From Anoplopoma fimbria (lineage: Eukaryota; Chordata; Actinopteri; Perciformes; Anoplopomatidae): DNA of 64,000 nt. The notes below the pieces were generated by a model. That model had not been told where the DNA came from and did not search any database. It saw only the letters and a program-made list of their open reading frames with translations. The translations under genes and the position numbers were made by a program. The DNA is taken from contig NC_072460.1 in NCBI RefSeq assembly GCF_027596085.1, positions 10,340,231-10,404,230 on the forward strand. The letters run 5' to 3'. This document shows positions 39,701 to 48,950 of this stretch, piece after piece. Position 1 is the stretch's first letter; each line of letters begins with the position of its first letter.

Positions 39701-42700
39701 CTGGTGATACATACTGGATGACATAACAGCAGAGAGGGAACTGGCACCATGCACACTTCCTCCTGCACTGATGCTGATAAAGGTGGTAGACTCTGAAACC
39801 CTCATCCTGGTTGGGGTCACCATCTGGATGGAAAATCAGAATGTTTCTGTGAATGGTCAATTTAAATGTTCCCTTGCCCTTTTACGCCACCTACTGGCCT
39901 TGACTGTTTCTTCTAAATAGTTTGACACCTTCATTTTAAATTCTTCTTTACAATCTTTAATTTTCTTTCTCCTAAACAATCCCATCATTTGTAGGCATAA
40001 AAGAAAGCGGTGTTATGTAATGTATTGTTACATTAAATCACTTCCTACAAAATAGAGTAATACCTGGACAAACTATTCTTCTGTCTTAAAGTCCATTTAA
40101 TGTACTTGGAGTAAGAACAAAAATGTAGTATTTTATCTATTGAATTTGCATTAAATACTTCTGTAACCACAAAAATCTAAAAGACCTGGAGAGCCTAGTT
40201 ATGTATGCTTATGTGCTCACTGAACTGTCATTGACAAACTTTTGCACTGTTAACTATACTCAAGTGTGTTGAATTGCCACATATTTGATTTAATATAGAG
40301 TACAAAACTCTTTCACCTGCACAGGAGCACACTGGGGAGGTAAAAGGTAGGGTGCGGTAACTTTCTCACTTTCACCAAGGGACATCTGACTCTCTGGAAC
40401 AACCTGCATGGAGAGTGGCATGCAGTGTGAACACACAAATGCTGTCATGCTGATGTGTATCCAAACACAAGCCATACAATTAGTTTGTCTTTAAACATAT
40501 CCCATTTACTGGACATAACTAACACCTTGTATCCTGACAATTTGATCCAAGCCAATCTCAAAAATGAGCAGATCCATCCACAAATAGGCACCTGCCCCCT
40601 ACTGGTATTACATTTTAGCATTTGTAATGACATTCATTGATTAAATCATGGCTGCATATTGAGAACATCAGGTTAACAGACCATTCTTTACCTGGGAGTT
40701 GTTATCTTCCATCATAATTCTAACTGTACTCTTCACTATTGATGTGCCCGTCTTCCCCACAAAGCCCTGACAGGAAGAGACGCTTGTTAAAACAAACCAA
40801 ATTTATCACGTACACTCTCTGTCTGGACACGGACTAGAGCTACAATGCTGTGATTTTAAAACATATTTATTTTGGGATTCCAAGTTCTCTTCAATATAAT
40901 TATTGTATCTAGAACATCCAATAGTTGTGTATTTTGGTGCCACAGGAAGACAGAATATCCTTATGAATATTTTGTGGTCATTAGGGCTTCAGTAAATAAG
41001 CCATGGCCTACTTTGTTTTTGCTGTGTCCATAGACAGTACGAACAGCCTGCAGGATGTCAAGGGAGGAGCTGAAGTGGATGGTAAGACTCGATCCTTCTA
41101 TTTCACCCACAACCACCACCTCTGACAACAGTAACTGCAAGACTTTACTCTTGCCCTCCTCTGGAGATAAAAAAAACACACACATATATTTAAAAGACAT
41201 GGCCAGTCACATGGTGTAAATCAAAAAAGGGAATGTTATCTTCCTGAAGTTTAGTGCTCTTTGTTAATTAGTTATGCATGCTTCCTGACTACAGAAAAAG
41301 TTTTAAAAGACATAAATCTATCAATCCCATCAAAATGCTCTTGTTCTATCTACCTATCGATCGATATATATAGACCGATATATATAATATGAATTCCATT
41401 TAACTCCTTTTAGTTATTAATTCCTTATTATGTGCATTCCTTTTAGAAATTTGGTGGTAAGGACCTAAATAAATGATTACCTCTAATTACTACTACTTCC
41501 ACTTCCACTACTACTACTACTACTACTACTGGTTGAGTGTTTGGGTGAAATTAGCAGCTAGAGGAGTAAATACAAATGCAGTGGTCTCTCTGTTTTCATT
41601 ACCTGTAACAGTGTAGCTTTGGACTTCACTGTCATTGATACATATTGTTTCCCATTGGCCCTCCTACAAGATTAGGAAACCACTCCACGTTAGGATCTGA
41701 CAGATATACATCGTCTGTGTATCACGTATCTGTTGCACTCTGACTTTCACTTTCATGAATAATTGTGAGGTACCTGTGCTTCTCCATCAGACAAAGAGAA
41801 GTAAAAGGAGATGCTGTGGCTGTCAAGGTTGAAGTCAATCCAAAATTCTTCCAGCTTCTCATCAGCAGGCATCAGCAGCTGACAACATAACCATAATCAT
41901 TCCAGTACATCTACTAAAACACTTAAACTATTTCAACGATTTAACAAAAACAAATTTTACCAAACAGGTAAAGGGTTCTTGATCAATTGTATAGCATGGC
42001 CTTGAATGTGCTGTCAGATGAGACAGACAATATCTGTGTTTGTTACTTTTTCCCATATAAATCCTGTTGATACTGACCTCATGTTTGTCCAGAAAAACCT
42101 CCAAACAAGGATAGGAGTACACTCTATAGTTCAGAGAGGACATAGTGATTATGTACACAGATTTACACAAACGTATTTTGTATGAGAGCATGATACGTCA
42201 CCAGGTAAAAAGGCAGAACTATGACTAACACAGTGCTAGATTTAAGGGTGTGAAATAACAGTTGAATTTAATTATTCCTAACCCTCTCAGATTCCCCAGA
42301 CCTCTCAGATTCCCCAGACCATGGCTGCATTCAAACTTATCTTTTTTGTTTAGGAAAGTTCCTAGAGCATGATAAGAGCTGGACTAATTCTCTAAATGCT
42401 AAGGAAAGGTGCTTTAATGCTTTTCTTATCTCCTAGGGAACACTTACCATCCTAGGAAGATAATGCCGTCCCTCAATTAATTGCGGCAGCAACATTTAAT
42501 GCAACACACCATTTGGCTGTCAAGAACATCGGCTGTAGCTCTTTGAAATGTAAATCGAAAACATCCTTCTTATGGTGTGTGATTGTATTTTGGACAGGAA
42601 TCCTTAATTGAATGGTATAGCATTGAGCTTGTTACTGTACCTATTTTCTAATTGCTATAAACTTCTGCCGTTGCATTGGATTCTCTGAGAAATGTGGTTG

Positions 42701-44755
42701 TTTTTTTTATGAATGGGTCCTTATGAATTGTCTTACACATCTCTCCTTGACCTCAAGACATTTTCTATCAAAGTCAAGGAAAAGTGGTTTTCTATTTGAC
42801 TGCAGCCCATGTCATGGGTGGCACTGCGTTATGGTTATTGTTTACCTTCTCCTGTCTCCCTGCATCCCATTCACCAAGTTCAGAAACTTACGACAATCCT
42901 GAAATCACACACTTATATTACTTTTTATGTAGCCGAGCTCCTGTTGTAGTGTTATTACAAAACATTAAAACTGTAGTGCAAAATAATGTAAATTCAAACT
43001 AAAGGCAAAGATGATGCACTTTGATAAATTACCGTCTCAAACTCAGAATCCCGGATCTTGACTAGGGCACTGGCCACATGCTCCATGCTGAACCATCGAT
43101 CTGCCAGTTCCATCCTCTGTTCAGGAGTGGCCATTCTGCACAATGCCTCCATCAGGGCTGTCTGCAAGTCGTAATCTGATGCAAACAAAGTGTGTTGTAC
43201 ATTTTTGTGTCTATGTATGGTTCTCGGCCATGCGAGATGGAACTATTCAAAAAAGATACTTACCACCACCCTTCAATATCTGACCAGCCAACTTCATCCT
43301 GTAGAATTGTAAGAACAAGCAACAGTTCAAGGGTGTGTGGTTGCAAAAGTGAATAATAATGATCCTTACTATGAGGAAACCCATGACATACATGATATCT
43401 GAGGCCTCCTGTGATGTTAGGATCTTCCTCTCTTTCTTAAGCTCCACTGGGATTTTGTCCAGAATTAAGTTAAATTTACGAATTGCCTGTTAGGACATTG
43501 TTTAGAAATTAATTAATGAACACACACATGAATCACAGTTTGTAATGCTACTCCAAAAAAGGAGTAATGAAAACCATTTCAAACCTCTTTTTGGATCAGG
43601 ATGTAGATCCTGGGGTCTACTGCCAATTGACCAATCGGATACAGGAAGGACTCTGTGATTTTGAACATTCCTGCAAAAGAAACAAAAAACAGGTTTGCAG
43701 CAATAATGCAATTTTAAGTTTTTACTTATATACCAAGATTCATCATGAAAGTTCATGTGGTGCTAAGAAGCTCATCCAATATGATAAATGCTTATTATTT
43801 TCCACCAGAATATATTTCCATACATACAATTACTGTGTTGCATAACTAAAGAAGTTCTCAAACATTTAGCAGTTCAAGTCCACATACTGAGGACAAATAA
43901 GAAAAAGAAAATGTACAATCATACCCTCTTTGCATGCTTCATGAACCACCTGTAACAGGAATGTCAGAAATAAAATAACATTATGGACACTAACGTGAGT
44001 GGTCCATTGTTTTACTATACAAGGTGTGTTTTACTGTTAGAAATCAGCTCACCATTAAGGCATCAAAGAAGTCCTCAGACAAATTGAACAAGGTCTCATC
44101 CCACTGCTGGCCACACTGGATCCACAGTTGCCTGCATTTTCGAAACCACTGCACCATGTGCACAAAACCAGGTTTATTAAACAACCGAGTAATAAGTACA
44201 TTTAATTATGCAGCAGCACGCACACACTGTGTGCCTGTGTGTACTAGATGTATACTTATCTTTTCCAGCAGGCCTTGAGCTATTAATCCTGACAGCACTT
44301 GACAACCACCAGGGAGTTTCAGGTGTTTCCCACATTTGCATAGGACAGCAAGACCCAAACTGGCTGACTTGGAATCTTTTTGATCCAAACTCTAAATAAA
44401 CAATAAAGACATAGTTTAATTAAACCCACAAGACAAAGCACCGTGGCAAATCGAGTGTACTGGGATACATCTTACCCTGCTAACAAGTTTATCCAATTTG
44501 GTGAGGAACTGTATGGAACATTTTATGGGGGCTCCTTCATATGTGTTCCTTTGCAAGAATACATCCAGTGCTTGGACATCCCCACTCTTTAACACTTCAT
44601 CAATGACTTTTTCCAACTGCACACAAAAAGAGTTAATCAAATCAAATATACAACAACAAATATTTAAGTAATGCTACGTTCAGTGACAGGAATGGTAACG
44701 TGTACTGTTTTTTAAAGGTTTGCATTCCCACCTGGGTGTCGTGCCTCGGTGCCAT
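24703..44755 (-). CDS. sycp2: Synaptonemal complex protein 2 (SYCP2), 47 coding exons
   Basis: SYCP2 is a lateral/axial-element protein of meiotic chromosomes. In mammals it pairs with SYCP3 through its C-terminal coiled coil and contacts HORMAD and cohesin axis proteins. I joined 47 exons from the ATG at 44,753-44,755 (MAPRHDTQ) to the TGA at 24,703-24,705; every phase agrees and the total, 5,151 nt, is an exact multiple of three (1,716 aa; human SYCP2 is about 1,530). Conserved blocks: [15 protein letters not shown] and [12 protein letters not shown] at the N-terminus, NRPIFNMSW and LFSDTDYS...VSWLRE in the middle, [13 protein letters not shown] and [20 protein letters not shown] at the end. 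All junctions are GT-AG except one AT-AC and one doubtful GC-AG. Introns hold hAT-like, pogo-like and SINE-tail insertions. The central region is least certain; a short exon could be missed near 35.0 kb. Confidence 0.95.
26190..26500. repeat. Diverged tandem duplication in sycp2 intron
   Basis: The block around 26,203-26,290 (cgcttgttttggagttt, gaagtgtgttttacaac) recurs around 26,413-26,495 (ctgcttgtttttgagttt, gaagtgtgttttacgac) at an offset of about 210 bp. The sequence is diverged, and no open frame or terminal repeats were found. Confidence 0.6.
27233..28142. mobile_element. hAT-like element remnant in sycp2 intron
   Basis: The left edge reads cagtgtttcccacggg and the right edge, reversed, reads cagtgtttctcattaatt; each has a related tagtggg/tagtggt motif inside. 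These are inverted-repeat ends of the kind seen in hAT families. A matching 8-bp target duplication was not seen, so ends are approximate. The interior includes a second element (27,432) and an unexplained GC-rich block at 27,777-28,075. It lies between sycp2 exons 44 and 43. Confidence 0.4.
27432..27690 (+). mobile_element. Decayed cagtggtggaatg-type MITE
   Basis: It begins cagtggtggaatg and contains gtacaattttgaggtac, gtacttttacttttg and gaatgcaggacttttactt. This succession is characteristic of a very abundant teleost non-autonomous hAT-type MITE. The 3' end is lost after about 27,690. Family assignment is from recall of recurrent sequence, not a search. Confidence 0.5.
28186..28290. repeat. 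(GAGT)n / (GT)n microsatellite
   Basis: Tetranucleotide gagt repeats pass into a gt run, ending about 25 bp before the donor side of sycp2 exon 43 (28,314). Confidence 0.9.
30157..30202 (+). mobile_element. SINE/LINE 3' tail in sycp2 intron
   Basis: The segment reads ggataaaagcgtctgctaaa, then tgactgtaatg repeated as (taatg)n. This is a recurrent 3' tail of teleost SINE/LINE families. No head is present because sycp2 exon 40 (30,125-29,964) lies immediately next to it. Confidence 0.55.
33911..34477 (+). mobile_element. Pogo-like non-autonomous DNA transposon
   Basis: The ends are inverted repeats: taccgtattttccgcactat at the left and its complement atagtgcggaaaatacggta at the right (34,458-34,477), flanked by TA. 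Internal copies of gtgcgccttata occur near both ends, in opposite orientations. The 567-bp element retains only the beginning of a transposase frame. It lies in the sycp2 intron between exons 34 and 33. Confidence 0.85.
34203..34341 (+). pseudogene. N-terminal remnant of pogo/CENP-B-type transposase
   Basis: From the ATG at 34,203 the frame reads [18 protein letters not shown] and then [19 protein letters not shown]. This is the start of a Psq/CENP-B-type helix-turn-helix used by pogo transposases for binding terminal repeats. The frame stops soon after and the catalytic domain is absent, so this is an internal-deletion derivative. Confidence 0.75.
41012..44755 (-). other. sycp2: sycp2 exons 1-14: ARM-like and Spt16M-like N-terminal domains
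   Basis: Exons (high to low): 44755-44732, 44616-44476, 44391-44260, 44157-44053, 43949-43925, 43670-43585, 43486-43392, 43298-43264, 43175-43033, 42898-42846, 42123-42078, 41878-41774, 41663-41603, 41160-41012. They encode residues 1-400. Residues about 1-280 match the armadillo-repeat-like part of SYCP2 ([37 protein letters not shown]). Residues about 281-400 match the Spt16M-like part ([47 protein letters not shown]). Exons 3 and 4 are separated by the AT-AC intron. A tandem 18-bp repeat lies in the intron at 42,282-42,318. Confidence 0.9.
44158..44259 (-). other. sycp2: Likely AT-AC intron of sycp2 (intron 3)
   Basis: Exon 3 ends ...CTGGAAAAG and the intron begins ATAAGTATAC; it ends GTTTTGTGCAC before ATGGTGCAGTGG of exon 4. 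These borders give LLEK joined to MVQWFRK, matching the uninterrupted human pattern. GT-AG alternatives break the frame. The intron is 102 bp and contains an in-frame TAA if retained. The donor ATAAGT resembles AT-AC introns handled by the major spliceosome; the U12 donor ATATCC is not present. Confidence 0.75.
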
Positions 44756-45640
44756 TGGTCCTTTCGATGGACAGCTTTATTGCCGCTTGGCCTCTGCTGT
44801 CATTAGAAAGGCTGTAAAAGGTCAATTGCAAACTGTAAAGGTCAATTGCAAAACAGCCTGTCATCTAACGTCATAAGCGCGCGAATGTAATTCACGCTGA
44901 CGTAAGGTTACACAGCGTTAACGTCATTTACGCACATTCCGTAGGCGGTTGACATTTACGTAAGAAAGCCGGCTCAGTCATAAAGATCTTCTAAACGTTA
45001 ACTAGATGACTTTGTACGTTAACCGCTGACAAGACAACCATATTCCTGTTGTCTGTCTAAACTATTTACGTAACGTCAACTCACTTTAGCTAACTTACTC
45101 ATTAACGTACACCACGTTTGAAGTGAGCTGACGTTGAACTAAGTTAACGTCACTCCTAGCTAAGGCTATATGGCTTCACCACGCCATAAAAGGTCTTGAT
45201 AACTTACCTCCCGCTAACGTTAGCTAATACAACCTTTTCCTCGCAAACGCTAATTTCCAACTACAAGGTACTAAATAACTAAAATCATTGATTTTATTAT
45301 TCTTTTCACGTTAACTTACTGCGATGTCAGATGTCACCTAGAAACACGACGGCTCTCCTCGAAACGCGCGAAGTATTTCCCTTCAATACGCATGCGCACG
45401 ACTAGTCGCTAGAGTCAGCATAGGGGAGAAGTTCGCCTTTACTGCCTTCAACCAGAAGGGGTTTATTCATTTAGCTAAACAATGGTTTTTGCAAAAAACA
45501 CACTAATTACTTTCTTGCCTGCAGAGAGGGCAAAGCTACTGGATAGTGCATTTATAACAAATGTTAACAAATGTGAGCCATTATTCTGTGAGTAATCAAC
45601 GACTACATTTCCCATGAGCTTTGATGGCTTCTGGGATCTG
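44756..45640 (-). promoter_or_regulatory. sycp2: sycp2 promoter and 5' region
   Basis: Sequence upstream of the sycp2 ATG is richer in CG dinucleotides than the introns. It carries an NRF1-like palindrome acgcatgcgcac at 45,388-45,399 and a ZNF143-like actacatttcccatgag at 45,602-45,618. Repeated cgttaac/gttaacgt words occur from 44,900 to 45,310. The transcription start is not visible. Confidence 0.45.
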
Positions 45641-45842
45641 TTCAAATGATTACAGTAGTTTGATCCCTTTTAGCTGAAAACATAGACAAAAAACTATGTT
45701 TTAGAATATAATGTCACTAATAATGTGTTTTGAACAGTTTTGCAGAAATAAAAGAAAGTGACAGGGAATAAAACACTCATTGAGTCACAGACGGGTAGGA
45801 GCCAGCCGGCAGAGGATCTTTTCAGCCTTAAGAATAAGAATA

Positions 45843-46200
45843 AGAATATCAATTACACTACCATACATAATAACAATCTTAACATTATTTGTAACTGTTC
45901 TTTATTGTTAAACAAAATACACATCTCTGTGACATTAAAATTGTATTTATTGCATGGTTATGGCATTTGGTTTGACAACAATTGACTCAAAAATAAACTC
46001 TGAATACAGGGTTAGGCTTTTTAGAATATCAATTACACTACCATACATAATAACAATCTTAACATTATTTGTAACTGTTCTTTATTGTTAAACAAAATAC
46101 ACATCTCTGTGACATTAAAATTGTATTTATTGCATTGGCATTTGGTTTGACAACAATTGACTCAAAAATAAACTCTGAATACAGGGTTAGGCTTTTTAGT
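45843..46200. repeat. Tandem duplication, about 180-bp unit
   Basis: The unit beginning agaatatcaattacactacc at 45,843 is repeated at 46,023 with near-identity; the second copy lacks about five bases (tgcatggttatggca against tgcattggca). Both copies end in gggttaggctttttag and both carry AATAAA. The repeat lies between the sycp2 promoter and the 3' end of ppp1r3d. Confidence 0.95.
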
Positions 46201-46365
46201 TCAGACCTTTAAATCGGCCCACTCCACCAAGTTTGACAAGTTCTGTCTGATAACAGCCAAGAGCAAAATGGCAGACAAAATCCCTGCATTGTAGAAAAAC
46301 AATTTTCTTTCCACCCAGCCGAAAAAAAGATTGGACTGATGTGTATTAATAAAAATTTGACTTAA

Positions 46366-46374
<9 letters not shown>

Positions 46375-46411
<37 letters not shown>
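46375..46411. repeat. (TA)n microsatellite
   Basis: A pure TA run in the presumed 3' flank or 3' UTR of ppp1r3d. Confidence 0.9.
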
Positions 46412-46415
<4 letters not shown>

Positions 46416-46759
46416 CACTCAGTAGGTGTGACTTCCATTCAATTTACCCCCATTAAAGTGCTTTTTTTTTTTTAAAAGCCAGTACAATAAAATTAAAGAG
46501 TGCATTTTTAGAAAAGCAAACACAAAAGGAATACAGTGGCATTAAAGTTGGCTTAAGGTAGAAGTGCACTAGTGTTTGTGTTATTGTTCACTCTGACTAA
46601 GTCTGTCCAGAGTTGACAGTATATCTCAAATCTAACTTGATTCAAAGAAGTCTCACAAAATTAACATTACATGTCACAATGCAGTTTTGCATATTTAGGT
46701 CTTGCTGACAACCATCATAAAGTGCTCTAAATAGATTTCATCTACCTTAAGTCAGTATC

Positions 46760-47677
46760 CTAAAAGAAGTGCACCATACTATCCTCACATTCTTTGGGTA
46801 CAGTGAGCTTGTAGTTATGGCAAACTAACTTATAATTCTCTCCATCATTGTTGTCCCAGTATTCAGTGCCACCGACTTTGTATTGAATGGCAAACTGTAA
46901 CACTGCTTCTGGCTGCAGGAACGGAGGAACAGGCAAGTGGAAACGAAATGTATCATAGCTGAGTTGGCCTTCTCCTCCTTCCCGGGTCTTGTTGATGGTG
47001 GACACCCAAGAGGCCTTAGTTTCTGTGCAGCTCTTCCAATCTGTAAATGAATATCGAGCTATGACATCTTTCTCAAAGTCCAAATTGAGGACCTGGGTGA
47101 TTCCGATGACACCCAGTTCAAAACACAAGACTCTCTCAAGACACACTTTCTGCTCATAAAGGTGATGCAGGAATCCGGGCTGGTCGCCAGGTTGTTGGGC
47201 AAAAACTGGCCTCATGTATGGCAAGGATATCTCCAGATGCTTTCCATCTGCCATCTCTGCACCCATCAACAACCTAAAGACAACATGATGTGGTACAAAT
47301 GGATCTTCTCCAGATTTGAAAATCTTGATGTCTTCCAAGTCAAGCCCCAAAGAATCAACAAAGCGTACGCCAACATTCCTGCATTGCTTCTTCTTCTCTG
47401 TAGCGGAAGGCAGAGAGCGGGATCTTTGTCGGATGATGGGTTTAGGCGTGGGTTCACAGGAGAGACTACGATGGAACTCTTGTGCCCTCTGCTGAGAGAC
47501 CCTGGGGCTTGGGGGACGGATTGGAATTGGTTTCTTTAGTGCACTAGGTTTGTCAGCTTGAAGCATTTCAGTCAGGTTAATCGTAATGCAAGGCCTTGAC
47601 ACCCTGCTGTAAGAGCTGGACGTCTCCTCCTTTGGAGGGGGGATCCTCTCATGTCCAATAAACCACCCTTTGTCCAT
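46760..47677 (-). CDS. ppp1r3d: Protein phosphatase 1 regulatory subunit 3D
   Basis: A glycogen-targeting subunit that brings PP1 to glycogen, where it favours glycogen synthesis. The 305-residue frame lies in one exon, as in mammalian PPP1R3D. Visible: a Ser/Arg/Pro-rich N-terminus with RQRSRSLP (residues 83-90), the PP1-binding RVxF-type site VRF (104-106) in VRFVDSLGLDLEDIK, and a CBM21 carbohydrate-binding domain at about 170-292. That domain includes the diagnostic WDNNDGENY (274-282). The start at 47,677 lies three bases after a cag acceptor (47,681-47,683). A matching donor, gtaaga at 48,629, suggests a non-coding first exon near 48.63-48.70 kb. Synteny with sycp2 and fam217b supports 3D among the PPP1R3 paralogues. 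Confidence 0.95.
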   Translation of the reverse strand: MDKGWFIGHERIPPPKEETSSSYSRVSRPCITINLTEMLQADKPSALKKPIPIRPPSPRVSQQRAQEFHRSLSCEPTPKPIIRQRSRSLPSATEKKKQCRNVGVRFVDSLGLDLEDIKIFKSGEDPFVPHHVVFRLLMGAEMADGKHLEISLPYMRPVFAQQPGDQPGFLHHLYEQKVCLERVLCFELGVIGITQVLNLDFEKDVIARYSFTDWKSCTETKASWVSTINKTREGGEGQLSYDTFRFHLPVPPFLQPEAVLQFAIQYKVGGTEYWDNNDGENYKLVCHNYKLTVPKECEDSMVHFF

Positions 47678-48419
47678 GTTCTGTGAGAACTGGTGTCCTG
47701 CTTACCTGTAAAGGAAGTTGTAAAGCATTGTTTATTATCAAGCCTCTTGTGTCACATTCATCCCCAAAACATAATGTCATTCTTATCTAAAGCACAATGA
47801 CTCATTTGTAACATCAATGTACCCTTTTTACCTAAAATGTATGATGTTTTGCTGCAATTTGAGAAGAACAATTTTGTTGTTGTAAATGCCAAGACCGAAA
47901 CCGTCCCAGCAGGGAAGAGAGTGGGCGTGTACTCTGGGAGTACGTGCCTAAATGCATACAACCCTTCCCTCTCTCTGTACAAGTGTGCATTACTCAAACT
48001 ACGTTTAATATGTGCCAAGATAATTAGATGTTGACATCATCTCACCATAAAAAGATATGCAGAGTTAGTTTCATCTGAGCTGCAGGGTGTATCCTAAACT
48101 AAATCCTTCATTTAAAGTAGTATTCATTGGAGTTGCGCGTGTCCGTGCTTCCGGGAGTCTCCGCTGTTGGCCACCGCCACGTCGCCCGGTCTGTGACTGG
48201 TAACCTGAAGTTAACCATCTCCATAACTCAATCACACATACATGCATGTAGCATGCCCTCGATGGGGATCGGCTAACCTGCGCGCAGTTAACCGGAAGCT
48301 TCAAACGGTCCAGAACATCCCAGACGTCACATGGGAGATTGAGTGTTTTAACATTAGCAGTTGCGTTTGCGTGCATTGTTTTTAACATTTTTACTGAAAC
48401 ACAGTGTTGGCCGTTTATC

Positions 48420-48860
48420 CACTTAACGTCTCCAATACGTATAGTACGTAGTATCACCAAAGAGCGATGACGTATTTCGTCTGAAAGACCGACTGGTATG
48501 ACTTGACTCCAAGTCCCATGATGCACCTGTGGTGCCCACTTGGACACAAGCGGTGAGCCAGTAAGCAGCAGGTAAACAAACCTATCTCACTGGGACGAGG
48601 AGCCAAACAAGGCGTATGCGCTGTCTTACCGTCTTGCATTTTTAATGGCGAGGAGGATGAAAGTCGAAAAAGAGACACAATTTCGCTGTCAGCAATTCAT
48701 TCAAAATAATCGCTGAATTGTGTTGAAACGGATAGGCGAGTCGACGGCAAAAAGAGGGACGCGTTTAACCGACGACTGTCGCTACCGGACATCTGCGCAT
48801 GATGCATTGCACCACTTTTGAGAAAATGGGTGTTTTTAGCCTCATCCTCAGAATAGAGTA
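48420..48860. promoter_or_regulatory. Shared divergent promoter of ppp1r3d and fam217b
   Basis: A CG-richer stretch lies between the inferred non-coding first exon of ppp1r3d (minus, donor at 48,629) and the start of fam217b (plus, ATG at 48,951). It carries a ZNF143-like actccaagtcccatgatgca at 48,506-48,525 and a gcgcatgatgca word near 48,793. Head-to-head arrangement of these genes is also known in human. Confidence 0.5.
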
Positions 48861-48950
48861 CATGATCCGAGATGTCGGTTGGGTTCTTTAGCTACCGTGT
48901 CATTTCATTGTGTTGGATTCAGAACAACATCCCCTCTGGAGACCTGCAAC

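Larger units (their letters stand above)
29964..40766 (-). other. sycp2: sycp2 exons 15-40: central low-complexity region
   Basis: Exons (high to low): 40766-40692, 40403-40317, 39823-39715, 39347-39190, 39086-39018, 38713-38650, 38550-38505, 38386-38307, 38155-37716, 37238-37111, 37014-36978, 36890-36820, 36719-36674, 36569-36526, 36391-36331, 36016-35857, 35731-35667, 35574-35389, 34805-34638, 33565-33428, 33011-32858, 32177-31870, 31277-30999, 30817-30766, 30528-30400, 30125-29964. The product is rich in Ser, Lys and Pro, with basic clusters ([21 protein letters not shown]) suited to nuclear or DNA contact. Exon 17 carries a conserved-looking [13 protein letters not shown]. The end of exon 32 is uncertain: GC donor at 35,388 or weak GT at 35,397, both in phase. 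Confidence 0.8.

Noticed and set aside
44158..44259. Classical U12-type AT-AC intron
   Set aside because: The donor is ATAAGT rather than ATATCCTT, and no TTCCTTAAC-like branch site was seen, so the U2-type AT-AC class fits better.
47162..47539. 125-codon frame on the + strand
   Set aside because: Antisense shadow of ppp1r3d, whose opposite strand has clear RVxF and CBM21 motifs.
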